DNA of 64,000 bases from Podospora pseudoanserina (GCF_035222485.1 NC_085925.1:992001-1056000), one strand, 5' to 3'. Shown: positions 1 through 13,061, counted from the first letter of the stretch. Numbers and translations: made by a program. The notes: generated by a model from the letters alone, not told the origin.

Positions 1-1016
1 AATTTGATCAAAAGATGGAATTTCGAATGCTTGATTTCCAAGGCATGGGAATGCTACGTTATCATCTTTTTCTTTTTTACCCCTTCTGCTGCTGGAAAAA
101 GCTGACCGGGGTTTGGTGGAGAGTCTATCCACTTTTTGCCAGGGTTCTCCGGGGCTCAACCGACGAGGCTGTCAGGTTTCCGTTGACGAAATGAGGAGCT
201 GAAAAGCAAGAGGAGTCCCCTTCCACTTCCGAGGCCGATGATTGCCTTGAAGATCCGAAAGGGTGTTTCCCTTGGCCTGGGGTCACCGCCGCTATTGCCG
301 CCTTTTCTTCACCTACCTTTGCCTTGCCTCGCGCGCTCGCCGACGGGATTTTCACTACTACGTGGTATTTTTCTCTTCTTAGCAAGTGCGAAGAAGGAGA
401 AACTCTCGCTCTCTCGCCGTTTTTTTTTTGGTTGTGTCAGTCAGATCCGACGGTCACGAGCTTGTTGGTGGCTTGTGGGAAGGATTTTCTTCTTCTGGAG
501 TTGCTGGGGTTTCAGCGAGACGGAGGATTTGTTCTTTTTTCCACGGTGGCGAGGCAAGTCGTGCTGAGCCGTTGGCTGACGTTACCGATACCAAGAGCCT
601 CGGGACAGGCCGAGGAGATTTGCGGCGATCCCGCGTTGGGTTTTTTTTTGGGCCCCTGTTGGCTTCGGTGGTAACCTACTTTTTCTATTTCCGATTTCTA
701 ATTCTCGATCTCTTCTTTTTTTGGGCACGCTAATACTCTAACCTACGTGCCTACATGCCGAGTTGTTTGGAAGTCTTCTTCTTTGAGAAACGGATGATGT
801 GTTTTTCGATAGCACGTTAAGGCATCCACTATGAGCCCCAGCCTTTTGGTTTTTACCCGGCTGCCGAAGCGCTATCGATTGCTTGGGACGTTGGAAGCTG
901 TCGAAGAAGGAAACGGCCTTTTCCCTTTTTTGCCTTGCGCCTGGTGGCGGTTACATGTTCCCTTTCAGCTGGGCCAAGCCTTGTGAGGCTCTCCAGCACG
1001 TGGGGACTGGCTGTGG

Positions 1017-1122
1017 ATTATTTGGAGCCGTTGTTGGGGCCGCTGTTGGAGCACAGTTGGAGCATCACTGGAACCACTGGGGGTCGCTGCTGGAGCCATC
1101 GCTGGAGCCGCTGGAGCTTGTT
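1017..1122 (+). repeat. Imperfect TGGAGC-rich short repeats
   Basis: A run of diverged repeats built on TGGAGC and GCCGCTGG words, seen as repeated TTGGAGC, CTGGAGC and TTGGGGC units. It gives a repetitive Leu-Glu-Pro frame in one direction, but there is no sign that this is coding. Confidence 0.5.
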
Positions 1123-1721
1123 GCACAAAAGTTCCGTCCACGTCTGTCTTGTGGATGGCGGGGTCACAGCGCAAATGTTCGGCAATCATCAGTGACCACA
1201 CCGACGAGAAGCAGAAACCCACCGTCGACGAGTGTTTTCAGTGGGTTTCAGTTGGCCTAGAAGGCTCGGCATCCGGGCGGGGGGGAGCCAGTTCTCCATC
1301 ACCATCCCCTCTCTTGAATTCGAATTTGAACATGTTTTTTATGTTTACCTGGAGACAAGTGGATGTAGCAAGCATCAACAGACTTTGAATTTCTCGGAAC
1401 CTTTGACCGCGAACCGCCGTCCTCGGCAATTCTGCCCAATGGTCCTTTGGTAGTAGGGGAAAAGGGCCGTTTGCAAATGCCTGTCTCGAACCATATTCAA
1501 GTCAAAAAATTACTCCTGTCTCGGAGCAGAGACTTTTCGCACACACAAATAGAAAAACAGAAAGCAAAGAGATTCTGGTGGAGTTTTTGTCGAGCTGCAA
1601 TGCTTCGCCCGGAAATCAGGTGTCTCAAGCGATCTGCGTGCTTTTTGGCTCTGTCTTTGGATGTGATCCAGAATGGTCTCTTATATAATGCGCACCAGGT
1701 ATAGGGGGGGAAGGGGAAGGG

Positions 1722-1761
1722 TATCATCCGCCATCATCCGCCATCATCCGCCATCATCCGC
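1722..1761 (+). repeat. Tandem repeat, 10-bp unit (CCATCATCCG)x4
   Basis: Four head-to-tail copies of CCATCATCCG, the last three perfect. The array lies about 40 bp downstream of the TATATAA box at 1682-1688, in gene-free DNA. Confidence 0.9.
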
Positions 1762-4700
1762 GGGCTGGGCTATTATGACTGGCGCTATCCACTTTATGGG
1801 CCGCTCGCTGCTGGTTTGTCTTTGTTTTCAATCTACGTGTTGTATCAAAACCCCGCGAGGGGTGGTGCTGGTGGTTGAGGAGCCGAGAAAGTTTACCAGC
1901 TTCCTGATTAGGAAGGGGGGATCCGGGGGGTAGGGGGTTGCGCGGGGGGTTCGATTCGCCCTTTCGGAGTTTCCCAGAGAGAAGAAAAGAAGGGAAGGAA
2001 AAACAGGCGAACCGGAGGTGATCCGGAGGGCAATGGAGTTACGAGCGAGGCGGGGTGATTTCTTCTCTCGGTTGACCGTCTCCGGTTCGGAGTTTGGGAA
2101 ATGGGGGTTTGGGGTGCTGCTGAGGATGACGATGGCGGTGATATCACTTTGCACGTGCTGTCTTGTCTGATGTGACACGGGGCAGTGATTTGCAAAGTTG
2201 CATCTTTCTCAACGGTTGCTCTGGATGATGCCGAACCATGGTTGAGAGCGAAGAAGAGGCTTGGAAGAATGGGAAAAATAGATGGACGGCCGGTTGTGAG
2301 TGTGTGAGAACCTGCCCTTTTGGCGGGTTGATCTGCGGTTTGTTGATATATGCAAGTGCCTATCATTCACATCGTATTGTCAAAGGATGACACGTGCTCG
2401 CCATCATCGTCTCTAATCACCGATCACCGATGGCAGGGCGGGCGGGGGGCAACAGCAGATCAAGATGGCATCATCATGCGTTTATTTTATTTTTCCTTGC
2501 CGCGATATTGTTCGCTTTCGATGGAGGGCTGGAAGAGGAAGGGGGATGGCCGAGTAGCATCCCGTTGCTCGCCACGGTTGAACCCCTTTCGCATGTCGAT
2601 GTTTCGGTGGTAGTGGTTGGCATGGTCCCAAGCGTAGGTGAGCAAGATGTTTCAACTCGGCAATGTTTGATGATGAACCTCTCCTATCGTGTAGGTATGT
2701 GGTCCATGCTCGATCCAGTGATGGGAGACGAGACAGAGAACGTGGGATTACTACATTGTGAAGAGAGAGCGATGATGAGGCCAAGCTATTCCTACAACAC
2801 TAGTAGACTGCCGCAAAAGGAGGGTATATATGGGTACGGGTTTTGTTGTTCTCTCCCTCTCCCCGTACCAACATCTCGCTAGCCCCATGGTGGTGATACA
2901 TCGGAGACGGGATTCACAAGTTTCGGCAATTGAAACGCTCGAGCAACAAGGGCGCAGATGAACTTTTTGCTGCCCCATATGTAAAAGTCAGATTCTGTCA
3001 CTTTTTTTTCGGTTTCGTGAGACCGGACCCGGGGTTGCTTGCTTGCTGCCACGGCGGAGGGGTGTTTCCAGGTTGGGAAGGAGGTTAAGGGCCGTCTGGC
3101 CGTGTGTGGACCGGTAGATGAACACGTGCTTTTTTGGATGAAGGGGGGTATGGGGGAACTGATAGGAGGAATGTTGGGAAACATGGCTATTGGTTAGGAG
3201 GTTAGGGGCGGGGGGCGAACGGCGTGCGATGTGCAGTGGGTGATAGGTGCGGATGGGAGGGGGGAGTTTGTTGGATGAATGGGAGACAACAAGGCAGGGA
3301 GAGATCATCGTTTGGGGGGCTGTTTTGGGGTGGAAAGGGGAGAGGGATGCATGATGGTGGTGGTGAGGGTGACAGTCGTGATGGTGGCTGCCGCGTGGTT
3401 GTGTTCGATCTTCTTCGGTTTGGGGGGGTCTTTTGCGGGGCAACAGAAAGGATGATAAGGGGCCGGGGATGTCGATCTTGGATGTGATTATGTCTGTGAG
3501 GTGGTAGATGTGATAGTATCTGCTTCTGGGGGAGGGTGGCATATGCGGAGGGAACATATGAGGTAGGTTTTGCGATTGTGTGCATGATCAGTGATGGGGT
3601 GCGTATGACCGAGGTTTCTTCGATCGCGTTGAAAAGAAATGAGCAGATTGCCTAGGTTGGGAGGTAAGCATCTTGAACAGTGTGGATTAACGGGTGTTGA
3701 GCATGTTACCAAAGACAGTGGGTAAGCACCCTTGATGAACTTTTCTTTTGCTCGGATTATTGTTGTCTGGTAGGATCGAGATCGTAACGGTTTGGTGGGC
3801 GGTTGCTCTTGTTGTATGGAGCCATTGAGGACCTTGATAGGTAGACGATTACAAGGGGGTGTTTGCTTGGAATTTCTCTTGGCTTGGGTTTTTTGGGAAG
3901 GTTGAACAGGAAGTGAGGAGGAAGGAAGCAGCGGGCATATTGCCTTGTCTTGACATTGTTCGTTACGAGTCCAACTCATATGATCCTTTGTTCGCATCGG
4001 TCTTTTAGTTGGTAGGTAAACCAGTTTTGCAATGGAGCCAGATGGAGAAGATGAGCAAAAAAGGTGGATAACTTGAGACGTGTCCGTGTAACATCTTGCA
4101 TTGCAGGCGGGACTGGATCCGAGTGAGAAGAGCAAGATTCTTTGACTAGAAGGGGGTTACGACTGCGACGACAGTGACGGGGCAATAAGCGGAGATGGGG
4201 AGCGGGATGAGATTGGGGCGAGTGTGGGATCAGTGGTCGGTGATTATATGCCTGCCAGACCAGTTGCCACAGGATGGGAGGTGGAGGACATGTGTTGGTG
4301 CTGTCGTTATGCAAGACGCCTGCAAGTCGCTGTGGGATGGCTGGATGGGAAGGCGTTGGGAGGGCCCTTTGTGAGACATGTGGCTGCTACTCATGGCTTG
4401 GAGTCCGTCTTTGGCTGTCATTATTGGGTATTTGGCTGGCTGTGACATGATCAGGAAAAGGGCAAAGGGGGTTTCTGGAAGGTGAGGTGTCGAGATGCTA
4501 TGAGTTGAAGAGAACGGGCATTTGTGGTATGTTTCTAAGGAATATGAAGAAGATACGTGGGCAGTAGGGGACTACGGATTATCTGAAACTCGTGGGACAG
4601 GCTCAACTTGGTAGTGGTAGGTTATACTCTATGGCCATCAGAACGTGAAGATGTAGCAGATAGGTCTTTGCCAAGGAATCTTCCGGCCCTCTCTTGAGAC

Positions 4701-5603
4701 TGCCTACATAGGTACTAAGGTAGTCGGTGTCGAATCTACCAGTCTTCTTTTGCAGGCCACTTGGTTTCCATTCCTAACTTTTAACCGAGAGAATCAACAT
4801 CAAAATTTCACCCATCTTATGTTACCTACCTATCCAATTGCTCAATATACAGAATCTTTCTATCCTTCAGGCATTTTCGAATTGTGAAAGAGGCGCGTGG
4901 TGTATGATATAATTTACATCGGAACTTATTACTTAGGTATCGGGAGTCTAAAACATGGTCCAGTAATAGAGAAGGTAGACATCACTGTTCTGAGCTCCTC
5001 GGTTATGGATTAGACCTTTTATGTGCTTATAGTAAATCGATCAGATAGGTATGTCATCAGTTAAGGAACAGAAACGAGGTGAATAAACTAAAAAAAAAAA
5101 AAAGGAATTTGCTAGACTAGGATATAGCAGCTTATCTATCCCCTCTTACTAACCTTCACAGACCCTCTTTCTCTTTTCGACTTCCAGGGACTACAATAAC
5201 ACCATTCTCTGTGTTGTTATTTCTTTCCACTCCCTTCTCACAATCTAGCCCCAAATGAATAAAGCTTGGATTCCCCCGATAATTCCGCACTTTTGTCTCT
5301 TCCACTACCTACTGCCTGCCTTTCATCACCCAACATATCCCACTCTACCCATGTCACGAAGAAGACGGAGTAGTCAGTATACTACCCATCCTTACCAACA
5401 TCACCACCCAAGTACACAACCCCGCCATAAAACTCAGAGAAGAACCCATATCCGTAATCTTGTAAGATATATTCTCTAAATTCTAACCTCCACTCCCTCT
5501 ATACCCTTCTCCCACCTCTATATATCCCTGTCCCATCCCTAAAACACCAAATCCCCCTCCCACCCCAAACCTCTCCCTCTACCCCTACCCCTTTCCACTC
5601 CCT

Positions 5604-8600
5604 TCAACCACCTCCCCGCCTCCTCCCTAACGCTCCTTTCCACCACCCCTCCACCAACGGAACAAACCCAACCCCCTTCCTCTCCTGCGGTTTATTCCCC
5701 TGCTGCGTCCCCTGCGCAGAAGTAAATCCACTATTCCCCCCCAGCGTCCTCCCCAACGCAGTACCACCCAACCCCGCCATCTTCACCTCCACAAACCCCT
5801 CCTCGACCACCACCCAGTCCCTTCTCACGTCGTTGACGATCTGCTTGCTGAACATCCCTACCCTCGGGTTACCCCCAACTGTCAAGGACGACACCGATGT
5901 TGAGCCCATCGGGGAAGTGGTCATGGAGGTAAGGGTTGTTAATGTTTCATCCAGCTCCTCCATCACCTCTCCCAACTCGTCAGCTGACGAGTTGGGGGAG
6001 TTGTACAAGTAACAAACCAGGCTAGGTTTGAACATATTAGCCAGCCTGAGCAGCACAGCCAAAACATGCCGCTGGTCAAGTCTTGTCTGGCTAGATAACG
6101 ACTTGACAATCTTCACCAACGATCCCAAAAGTGTGATCGCGTGAGAAATATCCTCATCACCCGTAAGCTCCCTCGCGCAACCGGGCCCCTCTGGCAAAAG
6201 GATACCCCCCAGCGCAGTGACATAAACCTCAAGCAAAACCCAACTGTTGCCCTCCTGACAAGCAGCCTGCACAACAGCCGGTAGCATAAACTCCAGCATA
6301 AACGACCGAACATGCCCATTCTCAGTCATTGCCCTGGCGAGAATCGTCGTCTCCGACTCAAGCCTGTTATTCCCAATGGCAACCTTGAAATTATTCCACA
6401 GGTAATGAAACAGCTGCGGCACCGCAGTCGAATCCTTCTCTCCTAGCCGCACACCATAAGCAATGATACCGGCGGTGTGCAACTGGGGATCCTGCAAGCC
6501 AGGCGAGTAATCCAGACTTGGCTGAGTAAAAAACTGATCCGGGGGGCAGATCCCCACGCCGTGGGATTTGATCAGAGAGATCACCTGTCGAACAAAAGAG
6601 ATGTACCGTTCGTGTTCTTGCTGGTTGTTGTTGTTGTTGTTGTTGTTGTCTAGACGGAGAAAGGCGAGGTCTTCCTTGATTTTTTGCATAGCCAACTGGA
6701 GGATTTTGGAGAACTCCTCGCGATGTTCTTTGGCTTTTTGGAGCCCTGCTTCTCGGAGGGTCTTGCGCATGTAGTGGATTGCAGCGGCAAAGTAATCTAG
6801 GTTGGCGTTGTAGTTTGGCGAGGAACCGACCGAGACGGCAATCCGTTCGAGGAAGGGGAAGCCCCGGGTCTTGAGGACCTCGGCGAGGTAGTTCTCGTAG
6901 CAGAGGAACCTGTGGGGTTTGAGAACTGAGAGAACCCATAACCCTAGCATGCTGAGGCCGAGGTCCTTAAAGTCAAAGATGGAGTTTTTGAGCAGGGTGG
7001 CGATGAACAGGGGCAGGTACTTTCTGTCCTGGGTGTTCAACCTCTTGGGCAGATCGGAAAACATCGAGTGTTTCCCAGGGATGAAGTAAGCCGAAAGGGG
7101 CGTGACCCGGTTGTTGACGAGCCGGGAAGCAACCCTTGCCCCTACGGTCACGACCTTTTCTACGCAGGCTGCCTGTTTTGTTTGTCTCCCAAAAGACTTT
7201 GGTTGAGGGAGGCCCATGACGGTGCGGGTCATCCAGAAGAAGTCTCTTGTCAAGTTCTCGTTGATCCACAACACAGCCTCCTCGACGTGACCACTGTCTG
7301 CGTTCTCTGCTTCCATAAAGTCGCTCGAGTAGTGCTCCTCGGACGCCTCATCAATACGGCCCATGAAGTGGTCGAGGGTGTCGATAGCCACACGCAGAAT
7401 GCCCCAGTCAACGCCAGGAGACTGGAAGTCGAGGCTCGTGAATGTTTTTTGTAATTGCGCTGGATAAAACTGTCAGTCAAGACCTCAAAGAAGCCACCAA
7501 GCGAACCAACTTACGTGTATTCAACCCGTAAATCGCTGCCTCCAGCGAAGGAGCCCGCTGCAAAACATCCAACGAGGCTTTGAGACAAACAAACAGCACA
7601 TCCAACGCCGTAGTCTTGTTCTTGGCAATCATCTCATCCTTCATCTCCTTTGTAATACCTGCCATCATCTCGCTCGACAGGTCACGGAATTGCTGCTCAA
7701 TATCCGAGGCCGCCGACAGGTACTGGTCCAGGATTTGGTTGAACACGTTGTTCCGCCACGACCTGAACGGCTCAAATGCTGCACGGCCTTCATTCTTGGC
7801 TATCACGAACCGAGCAAGCTGGTTCCAGGCCCGAACATTAATCAAGCAAGCCTCCTTGTGAGCGCTTGCTGGAGTGACCAGCTTCTCGATAAGATGGACA
7901 CCCGGCCGTAGATCTGGCGGGGCAACCCAGAACAGGGTGCAGAGGAGATCGTGATGGTTGCGGAGGGCGGCGAGATCGTGCTGGTGAATTGTGCATTCCT
8001 TGAGGTACTGTCGGTTATGGTTCGGCAGTGTCCTGGCCACAAGATTCCTAATATCGTTTGTCCGTTCAAGTTGCTTGAGCCTCTGAATAGCCAAGGCCAG
8101 CAGCTTGATGAAGATGTGAAAACACCGGTCTTCTGGCTCTATCATGAGTGAAGGACTGCAATCAAGCTCCTCCAAAAACTGTGGAGACTTGTACACCTCC
8201 TCGTTCCTGAGGTTCTCCAAATTTTGCGAACCGAAAAAGTCGAAGATTGTGCCAATGATAGTAGTACACTTCCGCCAACCCCATTGCTGAACGAGGAAGT
8301 GACATCTGGCCACAAGAGCGCGGCAGTACTCGTTGAAGCTGGGTGGCTGTCGAGGGTTCGACTTGTACAGCCCAAAGACGCGGTCCATGAGCTTGCGAGG
8401 CAGTAGCCAACCCTCGATAGGGGCTGTCTTTCTCATGCCAGAAATGAGAATACCGGAATCGTCAATCTCAGTCAGCGGCAGCAAGGTAAACATGTCCTGC
8501 CAAAGGGTCTCAAAGGCTTGCGCATCCTGACCGGAAGCCGCCCCATTGCTGAGCTGGGCAGCGTGGACAATATCCCAGAAACCACTTCTTGGAATATTGG

Positions 8601-11600
8601 CGTTCTCCAGCACTCTCATCAACACCACCCAACAATGGACGAGGACACGGTCCGATCGGACACCGCGTTCCCTGAATGAAAGGCGCTGCAAGTCACCATA
8701 TAGGTCCCGCAAGTCTTCTAACCCAAGGTTCAAAAGACGCGTCACAGTGGCCGAAGCCAACTTCTTGAGCAGATCCTCAACTTTCATAGCCTGCATCAAG
8801 TTGACACCCGCCCGGGATATCGAGCGCACCGCGAGCAATGCCACACAAAAGCGAGATGCAACCTCTACGCTATTGATCTTGTTTCGGCCAGGGACATCGC
8901 CCAAGTTGACAGACCCCCACCGAGTGACGAAGCTGCTGAATACTTCCAGACATCTCGACACAAAAGCCTTTTCTCGAAGCTCATCGTCAATGCTCATCGA
9001 CTCCAAGATGTACCTGACAATGAAATCAGCCGCCTCAACTGGCTTCTGCCCGTCCAAAACAGCTTCCGCCGGGTCAGCTGCCAGTTGGTCAGAAACCCAA
9101 TCGGCCAATATTCCGAGTTCCGACGAGGTCTGATCGTTCCAGATGCTCCACCTGAGCGTCTGCTGGTCAAAAACGAAACAGGTGGAGGCCTTTTGGTGGC
9201 GGATTCTCTCGGCTAGTGAAGGCTCGACTGCTTTTCGGACAAATCCACGGCCGAGGAGTGTGCTCTCATGGAAGAACACACCCATGTCAAGCGGGAAGAT
9301 GTCAAAGTGCTGGGTATAATGACTGCCATATGGACCCAACCCCTGAAGCTTGTTCGCCGCCTGATCAATCTGCTGCTGCTGCTGCTGTTGCTGTTCAACA
9401 ACGGCGAAAGCAACAGGTAAAGGATCATTTGCAAGGGTATATTGGGGAGCTTCTGTATCGATTTGTTGCGGCCGTTGCCTTTTCCGATACCTCGACTTTG
9501 AGCTCTTTTTAGGCGTTCTTGCTGATCCAGGAGCAGGGTCGGGAACAGTTGTCTCATCTTCACTTTGATGGGCCAGCTCTTGAAGTGTGAAATCCGCACC
9601 CAAGGCCCGACCAAGCCCATCCGTTGCTGGTAGATTCAACATAGCCCCAGCTCTTCTGTAGTAGGCATCAAGTTTCCGCTTTCTGGCCGCTAGTCGCTGT
9701 CGTTTATCCTCATCTTCATCTTCTTCAAACTGGGCGGGTCGGAACTGTGGCTCGCGATCTGGCACATTTTTCCTTGGTGGCGGTTTGGGTCGAGAGATGG
9801 AGGGTGTTCGAGCTAGCTCACGAGGTGCTGGAATAGATTCCACCGTGACGAATGAGTCAAAACCACTTTGCCTGATCAACTTGCGAGAAACAGGGGTACC
9901 AGAGGCAGGGGGTCTTTTAGGTGTTGGCTTTTTCGAGATTTCTCTCAGGGCTGGCCTCGGCTTCGGTCGCGGTGCTCGACTTACAACCGGAGCCGTAACC
10001 CTAGGCTTTGTCTTACCAGACTTCCAATCCTGAAGAGTTGACAGTGCGTCAACATTGTCCCTGCGGTTGGCCAAGCGGATACTCTTCTGTGTTGGACTAT
10101 CCTTTCCGAGGTCTGGCCTTTTGCGGACAGTACGTGCAGCTATCTTGATAAACTTGGGAGCATCGGGTTCTAGAACATCGAGAATACTGAGCAAGGGCGG
10201 TGTTGCTGCCCTTTTTCGAGTGCTGTATTTCGCTGAAGTAGCATTTCCTTCCCGTCTTCGCTTCGCTGACGCCTTTTTGGAATATGTCGAGGGTGAGGAT
10301 CTCGATGGACCAAGAGCCTGCGTAATTTTGGGCTGCCGCATATGTTGACCAGAAAGCCCTTTGAAAACAGACTTTCCGGTCGTGCTTTTCTGTTTCTTTG
10401 CCCTTTTGGACGTGTTGAAAGAACCGGATCGCCTCTTGTTGCCGGGAAGCATCCAGTCGACAAAATCTTCCTCAATCACGGAACCTGCATCATCTTCGAT
10501 GATCAACACATTCTCGGTATCTGACAAGGACCTTTCCGTTGTCAAAGTAGGTCTCTGAGCCGGCGGACTATCCGAATCATCCGAGTCATCGAATAATGGG
10601 AACTGTGTTGATACAGGCGGTCTACTTTGAGTGCTTGGTTTCGGGAGTGCCACGCCCTTTCTGAATGGCTGCTCAACCAAAGGTTCAGGACTTCGTCGTG
10701 CTTGTCGAGCAGGTTTCTGCTGATTATTTGCTTGATTCAACCTCAACCACGAGGCTGGAAGAACCCCGCGAATTCTTTTGCTGGTCTCGCGAATCACATC
10801 GGAGTCGCTGTCAGAGCTGTGCCGGGAGCGAACTGACTCAGCATCGCTGCCTTCACCCTCGTCATCCTCGTTGATCATGATTGGAGAGCCGGGGGTCTGA
10901 GTACGGGTCCTAGATCTATTGTTAATGTCTGGAGGAGACGATGATACATCATAGACGACAGGCGGCAGAATGATAGGTGGAACCACTCTCCGCTGAGGTG
11001 AAGATCCAGGAGATGAGTCCAGCACAGTCCTCAGCCTTTTCCTGGCAGACAACTGGCCGGAAAGTTGACGTTTAAGCTTCCGTGGCCGACCCCTTTTCCT
11101 CGGGCCTGGTTGAAGCCTGTCCAGAGGCGGAAATTCATCATCATTAGAAAGGCTGGTGGCGTCCGTCTGTGTGCCGGGGGTTTGCTGACTACTAGTCCGC
11201 AAGTGGTGGGCTGGAGACGGTTTCGATGTAGAAGGAGAGAGAGCCAGTTCATCGTGGTCATTGTCAAACAACAAGGGGCCGCTTTCTTCGATATCTTGAA
11301 GCAGACCTCGTCCACTGGCCTCCTGACTGTCCTCCTCAGCTTGGTACTCCTGCTCTTGAGAATCATCCTCGTCGGCGGCCCTCCGGGCTGATTGGGACGC
11401 CTGTTCAACTCTGATGGGTTTTACGCCATGTGACTTCATGAAACTTGTGTACCGGACATTTTCAATCATGTATGGGTGCTGCTGGATAGGTTTTCGTGGT
11501 CTCAAAGAGCGCTCCAGCCGAACAGCAGTTCTCTGGGCCAGCTCATCACCATCATCTGCCGGTATTTCGCGGTTTTGTGGCGAACTGCGAGCGGCATGGG

Positions 11601-12138
11601 ACCGTAACGGGGATCCGGGAGGGGTTGGCGTCCTGGAAAGGATGCTCGGAGGCGAAGAGAGCGGCGAAAGAGAGGACGATGTAATCACTCGGACATAGCC
11701 AGTAGATATCTCGTCCTCCAAGAACTCTTGTTGATTCGTAGTGGCCTCGGTAGACTCATGCGAGTGCTCCGGTTCAAGCCTTCGGTAGGTTCCATCGTTC
11801 GGAGCGGTAGGAAGTAGTATTGGAATCTTCGGCTTCGGTTTGGGGGCTGGCTTCGCTATCGGTGATGATAGTTTTTGTGTTTGGAAAACAAAAGACGACG
11901 CGGGGGCCGGCGAGGAGCCTGGAAAGTCCCAAATATCACCATTTTTCTGGGGTTGGGCGGCACGTTGTTCAACCGTTGTGGTGGCTACGGCTGTAGTCGC
12001 TGCTGCATCTGCAGGTATGTCTGTCGAGGTACTAGTTCCGAGGTCGAGGTCAGGAATCTCGAGGTCGCTGTAGTCGTCGTCATCGAAGTTGTCGTCGTCC
12101 GAGTCTGGTACCTCTCCGAGTTCCCTCCAGTTTCTCAT
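5604..12138 (-). CDS. mms22: Mms22/Mus7 family replication-fork repair protein
   Basis: Encodes a nuclear protein of 2159 residues. In yeasts Mms22/Mus7 is the substrate adaptor of the Rtt101-Mms1 cullin ligase and helps repair stalled replication forks. There are two exons, 12138-7515 and 7459-5604, joined across a 55-nt intron (7514-7460; GTAAGT donor, TATCCAG acceptor). The splice keeps frame through GLNT-PQLQKTF. The N-terminal 850 residues or so are charged and disordered, with an acidic first 30 residues, many SP/TP and basic patches, and a Gln run at plus-strand 9370-9393. The helical C-terminal half carries the conserved Mus7/MMS22 region, including WGWRK and FDFFGSQNLENLRNEE. An Asn run sits at 6624-6647. 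The length fits filamentous-fungal members. The start is the first ATG of the open frame. It is divergently paired with the 65-residue protein gene at 12509. Confidence 0.9.
6624..6647 (-). repeat. Coding (AAC)n microsatellite in mms22
   Basis: Eight AAC codons on the minus strand give a poly-Asn run followed by Gln in the second exon, inside the otherwise conserved C-terminal half. It is probably a length-variable loop. Confidence 0.85.
9370..9393 (-). repeat. Coding (CAG)n microsatellite in mms22
   Basis: Eight Gln codons (seven CAG, one CAA) lie near residue 920, at the border between the disordered N-terminal half and the conserved helical half. Confidence 0.85.
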
Positions 12139-12508
12139 GGCTTCGTATGGTCATGTCCGTAGGATTCGATGCATCATGGTCTTCTGCTCCCTGGAAACCA
12201 TCAAGTGTTACTGAAGCACGGATCACGTTCATCAATGTTGAATGAGACGCGTAAACTGGTCCCAAAACGCGACGTGATGCCAACGGTGGGGCTCTCAGCA
12301 CTGGCCACCGCGTTGATGAGTGCCGTTTTGCACTTGGGCTGGCAGCAGAAACGGTGAAACAAGTCCGTATTGGCCCGGTAATTACGCTCACATATACACC
12401 GTCCGTTTTTTTTTTTGGCGTGAGGCCACTCCGTTGACATGCAAAACCGATCTTGATCCATTCATAGTGGTGGCGAAGAGCAATTCTCAGCCATAACTTA
12501 TTGCCAAC

Positions 12509-12807
12509 ATGGGCGCCCAAGGGAAATTCTTTACAATCGCTGCGGTGGTGGCCCTCGGGATAGCAAATGGTAGGGCGTTCTGATTTGATGAAAGCATAAC
12601 ATCGGACTAAGAAACAATAGGATATTACACATTCAACCCGAGCTTGAAAGAAGCCAAGGAGAAAGCAGACGGAACATATCTCAGGTATGGGAGCAGGAGA
12701 ACTTGTGTGATTGACCAATGCTCATGTTAAATAGTAAAACTTTGGAGAACCAAGACGCTCAGAAGAAGACTGCTAGTCAAGAGGACAAGAAGTCAACGAG
12801 TCAATGA
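12509..12807 (+). CDS. Small single-pass membrane protein, 65 aa (unrecognised)
   Basis: A three-exon gene too short for ordinary ORF detection. Exons are 12509-12569, 12621-12684 and 12735-12807; introns are 51 and 50 nt, both GT..AG, and the first has an ACTAA branch site. Spliced, it gives 66 codons including the TGA. The protein begins MGAQGKFFTIAAVVALGIAN, with a hydrophobic segment at about residues 7-20. A GYYTFNP turn follows, and the tail is strongly charged and rich in Lys, Glu and Gln. This looks like a tail-facing-matrix or cytosol small membrane protein, perhaps a mitochondrial accessory factor, but I cannot name the family. It is divergent from mms22 and tandem with cox5. The clean splice phases across both introns are the main support. 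Confidence 0.7.
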
Positions 12808-13053
12808 GGGGCACTTGTTGAGAAATGACTGAAGGGCAGACACGAACGATCTCATGATAAATTATACAGATACTCCTTGACAAATAGCTCCTCCTCTCAT
12901 CATTTGCTCTCCTTTAACAAGAAGGTTCTCTTCCAACGTGCAACCTCTTGAGATGTTTAGCGGGCTGGCTGGAGTTGCTAGCTCCAGAAATTGTTAAGAG
13001 CAGCTCTCAGAATTTGAGTGGATCGATTTCGTCACAGTGCAAATGGCACCTCG

Positions 13054-13061
13054 TTACGTCA
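13054..13061 (+). promoter_or_regulatory. CRE-like TTACGTCA site upstream of cox5
   Basis: A perfect TTACGTCA octamer, the bZIP (ATF/CREB type) binding consensus, about 320 bp upstream of the cox5 ATG. Function is inferred from sequence only. Confidence 0.4.

Larger units (their letters stand above)
1..5603. other. Gene-free left flank (5.6 kb)
   Basis: No open frame here resembles a known protein or joins convincingly across introns. The first 0.9 kb is T-rich and positions of about 1900-4450 are strikingly G-rich on the plus strand. The last 0.5 kb before the Mms22 stop codon is C-rich, as 3' flanks in this window tend to be. A TATATAA box lies at 1682-1688, and a TATA-like tract with a CT-rich stretch lies near 2824-2880, but no coding region follows either. 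On the minus strand the middle block would be a long pyrimidine-rich leader. It may therefore be the promoter and 5' leader of a minus-strand gene beyond the left edge; that is inference. Confidence 0.5.

Noticed and set aside
1940-1960. GGTTCGATTCG resembling a B-box
   Set aside because: No A-box at tRNA spacing and no cloverleaf on either strand.
2394-2882. 162-codon plus-strand frame in the left flank
   Set aside because: No similarity to any family I know, no splice partners, and it overlaps equally long frames in other phases.
12080-12718. 212-codon minus-strand frame
   Set aside because: Overlaps the mms22 start and lies antisense to the spliced 65-residue gene. It has no similarity or splice support.
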